From assembly GCF_004208415.1 (NCBI RefSeq), contig NZ_CP035758.1, positions 2,232,001 through 2,296,000 on the forward strand: a DNA stretch of 64,000 nt. Reading direction: 5' to 3'. Below are positions 41,644-50,796 of this stretch, piece by piece; the stretch's first letter is position 1; each line of letters begins with the position of its first letter. Made by a program: the position numbers and the translations under genes. The stretch is from Ktedonosporobacter rubrisoli (GTDB lineage: Bacteria; Chloroflexota; Ktedonobacteria; Ktedonobacterales; Ktedonobacteraceae). The notes beneath the pieces are model-generated. The model was not told the DNA's origin and did not search any database. It saw only the letters and a program-made list of their open reading frames with translations.

Positions 41644-42780
41644 ATGTATACACCCATGGGTCAGCTCAAGGAATTTCTTTCACGCCGTACAATTTTGCAG
41701 AGCCTGGCAAGTTTGGTCCTGGCTACAAGCATAGGCGGCTGTGCTCAATCCACAGCACCCTCGGCCGCTCCAACCGCTACCCCTACCTCCTCACGCCTTT
41801 CCAGCCGCAACGTTCTTTATATCTATCGTGGCCATAGGGCACGAGTAACATCAGTGGCCTGGTCACTGGATGGGCGCTATATAGTCTCGGGTTCCTTGGA
41901 CAAGACAGTGCAAGTCTGGCCCACAAACCCGACTGCAGCCGATAAGCCTTATGTCTATCGCGGCCATACCGATGGCGTGGCAGCGGTTGATTGGTCGCCA
42001 GACAGCAAGCGAGTAGCCTCGGGCGCGCTTGATAAAACTATACAGATCTGGGATGCTAGAAGCGGAGAGCATGCCGCCGTCTATCGCGGCCATACAGATA
42101 TCGTGACAACTGTAGCCTGGTCGCCTGATGGCAAATATGTGGCCTCCGGTTCTGCTGATAACACTGTGCGCCTCTGGGATATAGCCAGCGGCCAGCAGAA
42201 ATATGCCTACCGTGGCCATACTGATAGCGTGAACTCGGTAGCCTGGTCGCGCGATAGTCAGTATCTCGCCACAGCCTCTATGGATAAGACTGTCCATATT
42301 CTTGAAGCTGTAAGCGGCAAACAGCGCTTTGTTTATCGTGGCCATACCGGTTCCGTAAGCTCGGTGGCCTGGTCGCCGGATGGCAAATATGTGGCCTCGG
42401 GCTCGCTTGATAAAACAGTACGCCTCTGGAATATCGCGACTGGAGCGTCTAAATATATCTATCAGGGCTACAATGTAGCGGCAGCTGCATATGATAGCTC
42501 TAAAGGCGTGTTGCCAGATGCCGTGACTGTGGTAGCCTGGTCGCACAATGGAAAGCGAATTGCCGCTGTCACTCAGGTCTATTGTGGGGATAACTGCGGG
42601 GTTGTCTGCATGTGGGATGCCGATACTCAGCGTAATTTTAACTTCTTCATAGATGTGCCAACTTTTGCCCTGGCCTGGTCCCCCGACGATACGCGCCTGG
42701 TTACTGCAATTACGGTTTCGACGCAATCAAGGGCGCCCACACCTGTTGATGGCTCGTTTGCCCAGATAACCCGGATATAG
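41644..42780 (+). CDS. WD40-repeat lipoprotein
   Basis: A 378-residue protein. The N-terminus has a twin-arginine-like SRRTILQSLASLVLATSIGGC with a lipobox cysteine, followed by a Pro/Ala/Ser/Thr-rich linker. WD40 repeats follow, the first five beginning with YRGH at nucleotides 41827, 41959, 42085, 42211 and 42337. The last four intervals are 132, 126, 126 and 126 bases. Two or three weaker repeats complete a likely seven-blade propeller. It should be exposed on the outer face of the membrane as a protein-binding platform. ATG 41644 is preferred: AAAGGAG is 8 bases upstream and overlaps the alternative GTG. Confidence 0.85.
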   Translation: MYTPMGQLKEFLSRRTILQSLASLVLATSIGGCAQSTAPSAAPTATPTSSRLSSRNVLYIYRGHRARVTSVAWSLDGRYIVSGSLDKTVQVWPTNPTAADKPYVYRGHTDGVAAVDWSPDSKRVASGALDKTIQIWDARSGEHAAVYRGHTDIVTTVAWSPDGKYVASGSADNTVRLWDIASGQQKYAYRGHTDSVNSVAWSRDSQYLATASMDKTVHILEAVSGKQRFVYRGHTGSVSSVAWSPDGKYVASGSLDKTVRLWNIATGASKYIYQGYNVAAAAYDSSKGVLPDAVTVVAWSHNGKRIAAVTQVYCGDNCGVVCMWDADTQRNFNFFIDVPTFALAWSPDDTRLVTAITVSTQSRAPTPVDGSFAQITRI

Positions 42781-42903
42781 GGCCTGGCCCAGCGCTTAAA
42801 ACAATACGTCTCGAAATTCCAGAAACTGCTACACCTCGCTTTGGAGGGGCAAATAGCGCCATAGACGTGCCATTGCCCCTTGCTTGAAGTCGTAGCCTTG
42901 CCG

Positions 42904-43710
42904 CTATTCGCCGGCCGTCTTCAACATCATTCCGCCAATCTCTTTCAACAGCTTTGCCGCTACAAGCGCGGTGAGATTGGAGACGTCGCAGCGCGGATTA
43001 TACTCGACAATATCGGCGGCCACGATAGGTTGTTTGATGTTATGAAGCAGGTTGATTACCTGGCGGGTAGATAGGCCACCTGGCTCCCTATGCGATACAC
43101 CAGGCGCGTAGGCAGGGTCCAGTCCGTCGATATCCATCGAAAGATAGATGGGTGTTGTTATGTCGAGCTGGAGATTTTCTTCGAAGCGATCGGCTTCAAT
43201 AACCTCGACGCCGAACCGTTTGAACTGCTCGCGATGGTGATCGTTGATGGTGCGTAGTCCAACCTGGATCAAGCGGTCTGTAAGCCGCTCTTCCATGATG
43301 CGCGCAAACGACGATGTATGAGATCGCATGTTATCCTGGTAAGAGTGATAAATGTCGGGATGCGCGTCAATGTGGAGGATAGTTAACCTGGGGTGACGGC
43401 TCCGCACGGCGCGCATAATTGGATGCGTGATGGCATGATCGCCGCCGAGGCAAATCAATGGATCGCCTGAGGCCAGCGCGCTCGCTACACGCTGCTCGAT
43501 AAGATCCCATGGATCGGTCTCGCTAGCGAACTGAATGTCGCCATGATCAATAAGCCTGCCCTCGGCCCCAAGATCGCTACCCGTCTCGCTCCACATGCTA
43601 TACGCGTCGCAATGTAGTTCGCGACGGATATGCGCGGGCGCTTCGGCAGGGCCTCTCATATAAGAGGAGTTGTCATCGTGAGGGATTCCTAAAAGGGAAA
43701 TTTTACGCAT
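42904..43710 (-). CDS. Agmatinase/arginase (ureohydrolase) family enzyme
   Basis: A 268-residue enzyme with the full set of manganese-binding motifs: GGDHAITHP, ILHIDAHPDIYH and SMDIDGLDPAYAPGV. Ureohydrolases cleave guanidino compounds to urea and an amine. The start LLGIPHDDNSSYMRGPAEAP is more like agmatinase (SpeB) or related guanidino hydrolases than arginase, but the substrate cannot be fixed from sequence. It is transcribed alone, convergent with the WD40 gene. Confidence 0.88.
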   Translation of the reverse strand: MRKISLLGIPHDDNSSYMRGPAEAPAHIRRELHCDAYSMWSETGSDLGAEGRLIDHGDIQFASETDPWDLIEQRVASALASGDPLICLGGDHAITHPIMRAVRSRHPRLTILHIDAHPDIYHSYQDNMRSHTSSFARIMEERLTDRLIQVGLRTINDHHREQFKRFGVEVIEADRFEENLQLDITTPIYLSMDIDGLDPAYAPGVSHREPGGLSTRQVINLLHNIKQPIVAADIVEYNPRCDVSNLTALVAAKLLKEIGGMMLKTAGE

Positions 43711-44206
43711 CTTTGGCTTTTACCTCATCTTTGCGGATAACTATTTGGCTAACTAGCTGATCGGCTGTTCGCCGTCATGGCTGTTTTGTTGGCCAACTTC
43801 ACAAAAAACTCTCTGGGAATAAAGTCAGGAGTGTTTGGGTTAATTGAGTGGCGCTGGAATAGATAGCCGATGACTATGAGACTGCTGTTGTGGCAACGCG
43901 CTTCTTGTTTCCACGGTTGCCATGCTTTCGACCTGCAATTGCAATGTACACGTCCCAGAAGAACTATACCAGATGCAGTGCGCTTTTTCCAGGCTATGCG
44001 GCAGGTGACGCGGAAGGTGAGCGGGCCTGCTTAACAGATCTGATATCTAGCTGTCTATGCCTTTTCTCTGTGTGCTTTTCAGTATTGTAGCACTGAAAAG
44101 CGCTTGCGAAAATTCTGTTCGGGTGTCACACTTTACGGTACTGGCTCGTCTCCGTTATATCTCGTTCGCTCAGTGAGCTAAACCAAAGAAAGAAAAGGGG
44201 AAGAAA
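43711..44206. other. Divergent intergenic region
   Basis: About 500 bp between the ureohydrolase and the epimerase genes. A 66-codon plus-strand frame (43890-44090) has no ribosome-binding site and no recognisable domain. A hairpin lies at 44074-44101, listed separately. Confidence 0.5.
44074..44101. repeat. Inverted repeat, 10-bp arms
   Basis: GCTTTTCAGT (44074-44083) pairs perfectly with ACTGAAAAGC (44092-44101) around 8 bases, 105 bp upstream of the epimerase gene. Neither side has a T-run, so an operator is more likely than a terminator. Confidence 0.5.
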
Positions 44207-45085
44207 ATGCATATATTTGTTATCGGTGCTACAGGTGCGCTTGGACGGGTTCTACTGCCACGTTTGCAGCAAGATCAGCATAAAATTCATACACTGGTTC
44301 GTTCAGCAGAGCAGGCCAAGGATTTGCAGGCTCGCGGGGTTGTGGCCAGCGTGGGGGAGCTGTTGAGCCCGGAGGGGCAGCGACAACTGCCTGAGCTGGC
44401 CAGAGACTGTGAGGCAGTCATCCATATTGCTACGGCTATTCCTGCCAATCCTTCCTTGCCGGGAGCTTGGGATACCAATACCCGCTTGCGTACAGAAGGG
44501 ACAAGGGCCTTGCTAGCTGCAGCACTGCAGGCCGGGGCCACCCGCTATATCCAGCAAAGTATCGTTATGGCCTATCCTGATGGCGGCGACCGCTGGCTTG
44601 ACGAAGAGCAGCCACTAGATACGACGCCAGAGCGAACTGTAGTGTGTGCGCCGGTGATAGAGATGGAGCGCCAGGTGAAGGCTGTAGCGCCTGGGCGTAT
44701 GCATTGGACCATTCTGCGTGGTGGGCTCTTCGTTGGCGCGGGCACGGGCCAGGAGCGCCTGTTGGAGAACTTGCGTGCGGGACAGGTCGAGATTCCTGGT
44801 AATGGGCAGAATTTTGTCTCGCTTGTGCATGTCGCGGATGTCGCTGAGGCGTTTGCCCTGGCTCTTGAGCGCGCCCCTGTCAGCTCGACCTACAATATCG
44901 TCGATCAGCCGCTACGCTACGGGGATTATGTTACAACTCTGGCGCGCAAGCTGAACTTGCCCACGCCTCCCTATAACTCAGCGTTGCCTGAACAGTCCTC
45001 TTTTCGCTGCAGCAATCAGCTGGCAAAAGAACAGCTTGGCTGGCAGCCCCAGCATAGCCTCTGGCCTGGGGAGCCAGGCTGGTAA
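44207..45085 (+). CDS. NAD-dependent epimerase/dehydratase family protein
   Basis: A 292-residue extended SDR protein. The nucleotide-binding motif is IGATGALGRVLLPRL at the N-terminus. VIHIATAIPANP and the later HVADVAEAFALALE are typical of atypical extended SDRs. The usual YxxxK is not clear (YIQQSIVMAYPDGG carries the region), so it may act as an NAD(P)H-binding regulator or reductase rather than a true epimerase. AAAGGGGAAG precedes the ATG. The GlxA regulator gene follows on the same strand. Confidence 0.8.
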   Translation: MHIFVIGATGALGRVLLPRLQQDQHKIHTLVRSAEQAKDLQARGVVASVGELLSPEGQRQLPELARDCEAVIHIATAIPANPSLPGAWDTNTRLRTEGTRALLAAALQAGATRYIQQSIVMAYPDGGDRWLDEEQPLDTTPERTVVCAPVIEMERQVKAVAPGRMHWTILRGGLFVGAGTGQERLLENLRAGQVEIPGNGQNFVSLVHVADVAEAFALALERAPVSSTYNIVDQPLRYGDYVTTLARKLNLPTPPYNSALPEQSSFRCSNQLAKEQLGWQPQHSLWPGEPGW

Positions 45086-45248
45086 ATAAGTAGCGGTGAT
45101 GGCAGAGCACCTGGCTAGATCGGTCCGGTTCCTGGCCGCTTTGACCATTGGCATTAGCTATGTGATGGGCTACAGTATTGCTGTGAGCTTTTCACATAAG
45201 AGGATGGACAGGGAACTGAATGGATCTAAGCTGTACAGGAGAGGCCTG

Positions 45249-46271
45249 ATGCTAGCAGCTTCTTTGCCAGGAACGTTGTATACGCGTGATGCGCCGGATA
45301 GTGTGCAACGCGTAATTTTCCTTTTGTTACCACAGGTGAATCTACTTGATCTGGCCGGACCGGCACAGACGTTTGACGCAGCTATAGAGGCGGGAGCAGC
45401 CTATAAGCTGTTGTTCTGTGCCAACCAGCCGGAGCTGCTGAGCGCTCAAGGGCTGGGCCTGGCCCACCTCCAACCGTTGCCCGAAGTTTCTGCCGCTGAC
45501 CTCATCCTGATTCCTGGCTTACGTCTGAAGGCTTTGTTTGGCGATGCCCCCTTGCAAGCAGAGGTTGTGTGCTGGCTAAAGCAGGCCGCAGCCACAGGCG
45601 CCCATATCGCCTCCATCTGTACGGGGGCTTTTGTGCTGGGAGAGGCAGGTTTACTTGATGGCCGCCGTTGCACAACGCACTGGCAGGTGATTGAGCAGTT
45701 GCGCACAAACTATCCGCGTGCGCGCGTGCTCGATTCCATCTTGTTTGTCCACGATGGGTACCTGATAACCAGTGCGGGCATCGCCTCTGGTATCGATATG
45801 ACGCTCTCTTTGCTTGAGCAAAAACATGGGCCGCTCTTTGCGGCTCAAGCCGCGCGCTATCTTGTAGTGTATATGCGGCGCAACGGCTCACAGGCCCAGG
45901 AGAGCCTCTACTTGCAATATCGTACCCATCTAAACCCTTCAGTACATAAGGTGCAGGATCACTTGATCAGCCATATTGCCGAGCCAGGCACACTCAGCGA
46001 TCTTGCCCGGATTGGGCAAATGAGCATACGTAGCCTGACGCGCTCTTTTAAAGAGGCCACGGGACTGACTCTGGTACAGTATCATCAGCGCTTACAGATT
46101 GAACTGGCCGCCAACTTGCTTAACAATCCCGCCTTGAGCATCGAGGAGGTTGCCACTAAATGCGGCTTTGAGGATGCGCGCCACTTCAGGCGTCTATGGC
46201 TCAGGCAATATGGAGTGCCACCCTCGGTCAGCCGCTCGGCTCACCAGTTGCGCCGCCAATCTGCAATTTAA
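45249..46271 (+). CDS. GlxA-type AraC-family regulator with DJ-1/PfpI domain
   Basis: A 340-residue regulator. The N-terminal part (about 18-190) is a DJ-1/PfpI domain: VIFLLLPQVNLLDLAGPAQ and the nucleophile-like IASICTGAFVLGEAGLL. The C-terminal 100 residues are an AraC helix-turn-helix pair (LARIGQMSIRSLTRSFKEATG, CGFEDARHFRRLW). GlxA-type regulators sense nitrogen compounds or amines. I start at 45249, preceded by AGGAGAGG, instead of a start 153 bases upstream with no domain support. It lies next to another PfpI protein gene, a common arrangement. Confidence 0.87.
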   Translation: MLAASLPGTLYTRDAPDSVQRVIFLLLPQVNLLDLAGPAQTFDAAIEAGAAYKLLFCANQPELLSAQGLGLAHLQPLPEVSAADLILIPGLRLKALFGDAPLQAEVVCWLKQAAATGAHIASICTGAFVLGEAGLLDGRRCTTHWQVIEQLRTNYPRARVLDSILFVHDGYLITSAGIASGIDMTLSLLEQKHGPLFAAQAARYLVVYMRRNGSQAQESLYLQYRTHLNPSVHKVQDHLISHIAEPGTLSDLARIGQMSIRSLTRSFKEATGLTLVQYHQRLQIELAANLLNNPALSIEEVATKCGFEDARHFRRLWLRQYGVPPSVSRSAHQLRRQSAI

Positions 46272-46357
46272 GGCGGTATGCATGTTTTGTGAAAGAAGGA
46301 AAAAAGGGCGGAGCATGCATATTTTTTTAGCAGCATAGAATAAAAAGGAAGAGTGCT

Positions 46358-46966
46358 ATGTCTCGCAAAGTAGCCATCTTGATTTTTAATGATGTCGAAG
46401 TGCTTGATTTTTGTGGGCCATTTGAAGTATTTGGCACTGCAGGAGCCGGCCAGAGCGGCGAGAAGCCCTTCGAGGTTTTTACAGTTGCCGAGCAGGCCGG
46501 TCCTGTACTGGCGCGCAATGGTTTGAGCGTTAATTCCGGATATACGCTTGAGAACTGTCCGCAGCCGGATATTTTGCTGATTCCTGGTGGGGCCAGCGCT
46601 GCCGTACCAATGAAGAATGAGGTGGTTTTGCACTGGATTCGCGCGCAGGCTGAGCGTGTTGAGCTATTACTCTCGGTCTGTAATGGGGCGCTGGTGCTGG
46701 CAAGTGCTGGCTTGTTGGAGGGGCTGACGGCCACTACCCACTATTTAGAGGTCGAGCGGCTGCGGGCCATGGCTCCCAATACCACGCTCTGCCCAGAAAA
46801 GCGCTACGTGGATAACGGCAAGATAGTGCTTTCAGCAGGTATCTCGGCTGGCATCGATATGTCGCTCTACATAGTTGCAAGGTTGCTGGGCGAAGAGCAG
46901 GCCGCCAACACGGCAGCTTTTATGCAGTATGATTACTGGCACGGCAGCATTCCTGCGGGTAGCTAG
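46358..46966 (+). CDS. DJ-1/PfpI family protein
   Basis: A 202-residue protein. The nucleophile elbow is SVCNGALVLA with C108, and the glutamate region is FCGPFEVFGTAG. It resembles the isonitrile hydratase-like group and the sensor domain of the GlxA regulator encoded 86 bp upstream. Both probably belong to one regulon. AAAAGGAAGAG precedes the ATG. Confidence 0.85.
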   Translation: MSRKVAILIFNDVEVLDFCGPFEVFGTAGAGQSGEKPFEVFTVAEQAGPVLARNGLSVNSGYTLENCPQPDILLIPGGASAAVPMKNEVVLHWIRAQAERVELLLSVCNGALVLASAGLLEGLTATTHYLEVERLRAMAPNTTLCPEKRYVDNGKIVLSAGISAGIDMSLYIVARLLGEEQAANTAAFMQYDYWHGSIPAGS

Positions 46967-47182
46967 CATTCCTGGCAGGTAAGCAAGCGTGATTGCTGGG
47001 AGCAAAAGAATGTAAGCAAGTTGTTGCTCAGGTGCTATAATATGTTGCATTGTTTGCGCGCCTTAAAAGCAGCGTTAACCCTCTAATCTGGTATCCAGTC
47101 AAGAACGCTGGCGAGATAGAAGCTGTTTTGCCGCGTTCTATGACTTTACGCGTTTTGCAAAGCTAGAAATGGTGCAACATAC

Positions 47183-48115
47183 ATGAAAGCAATCCGTTTA
47201 CATGGTCGTGGTGATCCTGAGCAACTCTTCTATGAAGATGCGCCGCAGCCTGAGCCTGGTCCTGGGGAAGTCTTAGTTCGTGTGCATGCGACAGGGGTCA
47301 TTGCGCCAGAGTTGACCTGGCCAGAGACCTACGAGACAAAGGCGGGCAAGGTGCGCGACTTGCCCATTCCCGGGCATGATCTTTCAGGCGTTGTCGCGGC
47401 GGTTGGGCCCGGAGTTTCGGATATTGCGCTGGGCACGGAAGTCTATGCGCTGACTGCCTTTGATCGCGATGGTGCGGAAGCCGAATATGCCATTGGCCTG
47501 CCCAGCGAGCTAGCTTCCAAGCCTCGTTCCCTCGATCATGTGCAGGCGGCGGCCGTGCCTCTGACCGCGCTGACCGCCTGGCAAGCCTACTTTGAGCATG
47601 CAGGCCTTACGGCTGGACAAACCGTGCTGGTCACCGGCGCCGCTGGTGGAGTTGGGGTCTTTGCCGTGCAAATCGCAAGCTGGGCCGGCGCACATGTCAT
47701 CGGAACCGCCTCTGGGCGCAATCTTGATTTCCTGCGCGAACTTGGCGCTCACGAAGCCATCGACTATACAGCCACGCGTTTTGACGAGGTGGTTCACGAC
47801 GTTGATGTCGTGCTCGATACGGTTGGTGGCGAGACGCAGGAGCGCTCCTGGAAGGTTTTGAAAAAGGGCGGTGTGCTTATCTCTGTCGCTAATCCTCCCT
47901 CACCTGAGCAAGCTAAAGCCCATGGCGTGCGCTCAGTCTGGTTTATCGTGGAACCCAACCGCCAGCAACTGGGGCAGATCGCTGAGTTGATCGATGCGGG
48001 GCATGTACGGCCTATCATCGATACAGTTCTCCCACTTGCCCAGGCTCGCCAGGCCTTTGCGCAGGGGGCAAGTGGGCATACACGCGGCAAAATCGTTCTG
48101 CGTGTAAAAGAGTAA
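47183..48115 (+). CDS. NADP-dependent zinc-independent alcohol dehydrogenase / quinone oxidoreductase
   Basis: A 310-residue medium-chain dehydrogenase. The GroES-like N-terminal half contains GEVLVRVHATGV and PGHDLSGVVAAVG. The NADP-binding motif is LVTGAAGGVGVFAVQIA. The zinc ligands of alcohol dehydrogenases are absent, so it belongs to the quinone oxidoreductase (zeta-crystallin) group, reducing quinones or enones. It is transcribed alone and ends near a hairpin shared with the convergent nagB gene. Confidence 0.88.
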   Translation: MKAIRLHGRGDPEQLFYEDAPQPEPGPGEVLVRVHATGVIAPELTWPETYETKAGKVRDLPIPGHDLSGVVAAVGPGVSDIALGTEVYALTAFDRDGAEAEYAIGLPSELASKPRSLDHVQAAAVPLTALTAWQAYFEHAGLTAGQTVLVTGAAGGVGVFAVQIASWAGAHVIGTASGRNLDFLRELGAHEAIDYTATRFDEVVHDVDVVLDTVGGETQERSWKVLKKGGVLISVANPPSPEQAKAHGVRSVWFIVEPNRQQLGQIAELIDAGHVRPIIDTVLPLAQARQAFAQGASGHTRGKIVLRVKE

Positions 48116-48152
48116 GCAGATCGTCAGGCTTGCCAGCGGTGCAGCACGCTAA

Positions 48153-48177
48153 AGCAGGTGATACATTCACACCTGCT
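48153..48177. terminator. Hairpin between convergent genes
   Basis: AGCAGGTG (48153-48160) pairs perfectly with CACCTGCT (48170-48177) around 9 bases, midway between the convergent oxidoreductase and nagB genes. The T-run is weak on both sides; a bidirectional terminator is the likely role. Confidence 0.45.
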
Positions 48178-48193
48178 CTACAAGTTTGTTATG

Positions 48194-48928
48194 TCAATAA
48201 GGAACAGCTTGTGGCCAGGCTGCCTTGTCTGCAATGACTACTACATTAGGGCTTTGCTGCAGGTAAGAGGCAGGAACCTCGGGCGTGATGGGGGCTGAGA
48301 TCGTCTTCTCTAAGATCGCCTGCTTGGCTTGGCCGGAGACGAGCAAGAGAATCTGCAGTGCCGCTAACAGATGGGTCATACCGCAGGTGAGAGCATAGCG
48401 TGGGACTAGCTCGCGCCCGCCCCAATAAGCGCCATCGCTAGTGATTGATGCCTCAGTCAGGGCAACGCGGCGGGTCGGGCTCTGCGGGTCAGAAGGTGGC
48501 TCGTTAAAGGCCAGGTGTCCATTGCTACCTAAGCCCAGAATGGCCAGATCAAAGCCCCCTGCCTGCTGGACTGCAGCGTCATAGGCGCGGCAAGCTGCTT
48601 CGGGCTCGTCTGTCTCCCCGTTTAAGCGAATCAGGCGCTCGACCGGAATATCCAGTGGCTCAAGAAATGTGCGCCGGACCCAGCCGAAGAACGAGCGGGA
48701 ATCGTCGGCAGGAAGGCCCAGGTATTCATCTAGCTGAAAAGGGCGAAGTTGCGCTGTGGTGAATTCGCCACGCTTGTAGAGCTGAACTAGCTCTCTATAA
48801 GTCTGAAGTGGCGTATTGCCGGTCGGAATCACGATAGAGGCGCCGGGCTTGCGCTTGAGCACCTCGGCTATAGCACGTGCGGCTTCCCTGCTCATCGCCT
48901 CGTGATCGTCGGCTACAATGAGCTGCAT
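48194..48928 (-). CDS. nagB: Glucosamine-6-phosphate deaminase
   Basis: A 244-residue enzyme converting glucosamine 6-phosphate to fructose 6-phosphate and ammonia. Family motifs are SIVIPTGNTPLQTYREL, FQLDEYLGLPADDSRSF with the catalytic aspartate, and LGLGSNGHLAFNEP. Length and motifs match NagB/SugP-type isomerase-deaminases. No N-acetylglucosamine deacetylase or transporter gene is nearby, so it appears as an isolated copy. 6-phosphogluconolactonase is excluded by the GSNGHLAFNEP motif. Confidence 0.88.
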   Translation of the reverse strand: MQLIVADDHEAMSREAARAIAEVLKRKPGASIVIPTGNTPLQTYRELVQLYKRGEFTTAQLRPFQLDEYLGLPADDSRSFFGWVRRTFLEPLDIPVERLIRLNGETDEPEAACRAYDAAVQQAGGFDLAILGLGSNGHLAFNEPPSDPQSPTRRVALTEASITSDGAYWGGRELVPRYALTCGMTHLLAALQILLLVSGQAKQAILEKTISAPITPEVPASYLQQSPNVVVIADKAAWPQAVPY

Positions 48929-48964
48929 ATCTGCATTTCTCTCTTTCCTTTATTTTCTTTGTGC

Positions 48965-50545
48965 TTAAGGCGCAACGGTATCCTGGCGCTGAACGGCTGC
49001 CGGTCTGGGCTGCAAGATATAGTGCTGGGGGTCAAAGCGGCGCGTCTTCAGCCAGAATTCGAAGGTAAACCCTGGCCAGAGCGTAGAGTTGCGTCCGCTT
49101 CCGCTATCGAGATACCAACTGGAGCAGCCGGACATCCAGACGGTGCCCCGCATACGCTGCTGCAACGCTGTATTGAAAGTCTCTTGAATTGTCGGGCGAA
49201 GCTCAACTGCCTGCAAATGGCGCTGTTCCATTAGATGTAAGCAATGCAAGATATAGGTGATCTGGGACTCGATCATGAAGACCATCGAATTGTGACCCAG
49301 GCCTGTGTTGGGGCCGATGAGCAGGAAGAGATTAGGAAACTCGGCAACTGTAGTGCCCAGATAGGCGCTGCGTCCCATCTGCCAATGTTGTGCCAGCGTG
49401 CGTCCATCGCACCCATAGATGCAATAGGGCAGGCGCGTATCAGCGACCTGGAAGCCGGTGGCACAGATAAGTGTGTCTATTTCATGCTCGCTGCCATCTG
49501 CGGTGAGAATACTATGAGCCCTCACTTCGCTGATGCTCTCGGTAATAACGTCGACATTAGTCTGGGACACCGCCGGATAGAAATCATCTGACAGCAAGAT
49601 GCGTTTACACCCAATCGTGTAGTGCGGCGTGAGCTTTGCGCGTAGCTCGGGATCTGCTACCTGCGCCTCCAGATAGAGTCGCGCAAAGCGCATGGCCTTC
49701 TCCAAAATTTCCTGACGATAGACCAGGCCCAGCGCCGTTAGCTCGTTGCGCCAGTAGATGCGCGTGCGGACAAAGCGTTGCGTCAGTGGGAGCAGGCGGA
49801 AGAGCCGTTGTTGCCAGGCTGGAATGGCTTGATCCAGGCGCGGGACAATCCAGGGAGGGGTGCGTTGAAACAGCAAGAGGCGGCTTACCTGTGGCTGAAT
49901 GTGTGGCACAAATTGAATGGCCGAGGCTCCTGTCCCGATCACCGCAACGCGTTTCCCGCTCAGATCGTAATCATGCCTCCATTGGGCTGAGTGGAACAGG
50001 CAGCCCTCGAAGCTCTCGATGCCCGCAATGGCGGGTAGCGAGGGTTCCTGAAGCGGTCCCTGCCCGAGAATGAGGATATCGGCAGTACACTTGCCGCGCG
50101 AGGTAGTGATGTGCCAGCGGCGCTCCTCTTCATGCCACGCAGCATGCTGCAGTTCGCTCTTCCACCAGATGTGAGGCAGGATGCCAAAGCGGCGGGCGCA
50201 GCGGCGCAAATAGTCGCGAATCTCGTGCTGAGGAGAGTACTTACGGCTCCAATGGGGATTAAGGGCGAAAGAGTAAGAATAAAGATGAGAGGGAATATCG
50301 CAGGCACAGCCCGGATAGGTATTATCCCTCCAGGTGCCTCCAATATCTGCGGCTTGCTCAAGAATTATGAAATCTTCTTGCCTCTGTTGCTTGAGCCGAA
50401 TCGCCATTCCCAACCCGGAGAAGCCGGCTCCAACAATGGCTATATGGATGTGGAGAGGAGAAGCGCTGCTAGTAGATGACTCGTCGGGAAGGATGAGGCG
50501 CCGAAAATGTAGGGAGCGTTTTTTGCCGGCGAAAGCGTGGAACAT
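48965..50545 (-). CDS. Flavin monooxygenase of the Baeyer-Villiger type
   Basis: A 526-residue FAD/NADPH enzyme. The FAD-binding motif is VGAGFSGLGMAIRL, the NADPH motif is VIGTGASAIQFVP, and between them lies the BVMO fingerprint FxGxxxHxxxW (FEGCLFHSAQW). Baeyer-Villiger enzymes insert oxygen beside a ketone, giving esters or lactones. The first ATG of the frame (50560) contains GGAGG, which is the right distance from the ATG at 50545, so I start there. Transcribed divergently from the second LuxR regulator. Confidence 0.88.
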   Translation of the reverse strand: MFHAFAGKKRSLHFRRLILPDESSTSSASPLHIHIAIVGAGFSGLGMAIRLKQQRQEDFIILEQAADIGGTWRDNTYPGCACDIPSHLYSYSFALNPHWSRKYSPQHEIRDYLRRCARRFGILPHIWWKSELQHAAWHEEERRWHITTSRGKCTADILILGQGPLQEPSLPAIAGIESFEGCLFHSAQWRHDYDLSGKRVAVIGTGASAIQFVPHIQPQVSRLLLFQRTPPWIVPRLDQAIPAWQQRLFRLLPLTQRFVRTRIYWRNELTALGLVYRQEILEKAMRFARLYLEAQVADPELRAKLTPHYTIGCKRILLSDDFYPAVSQTNVDVITESISEVRAHSILTADGSEHEIDTLICATGFQVADTRLPYCIYGCDGRTLAQHWQMGRSAYLGTTVAEFPNLFLLIGPNTGLGHNSMVFMIESQITYILHCLHLMEQRHLQAVELRPTIQETFNTALQQRMRGTVWMSGCSSWYLDSGSGRNSTLWPGFTFEFWLKTRRFDPQHYILQPRPAAVQRQDTVAP

Positions 50546-50796
50546 GCTTATATCCTCCATACGGAACTGTTCAATCCAGGCCTGTATCTTATTAGAGAGT
50601 ATACAAGCTGTATGGCCATCTGTACAGGTGCCTGTCGTACCGTATTAGGCTTTTGCCCTGGAATATGGCTGGCCGCAACAGAGGCCTGGCGAAAATTTTA
50701 GGCGCGGCCGCTGAGATGGCTTGCCTGGTTCGTTCCACCCTGTTATACTGGGCTTATCTAGTGTTGGGTATGAAACAAGCTGAGCGGCGAGATGCT

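Noticed and set aside
41827..42470. Periodic 126-bp repeats as a CRISPR array or satellite
   Set aside because: The period equals 42 codons and matches WD40 blades; there are no unique spacers.
41863..42726. 287-codon minus-strand frame opposite the WD40 gene
   Set aside because: Its apparent repeats arise from the WD40 DNA repeats read in antisense; no start signal or domain is seen.
43890..44090. 66-codon plus-strand frame
   Set aside because: No start signal and a cysteine-rich unstructured composition; probably chance.
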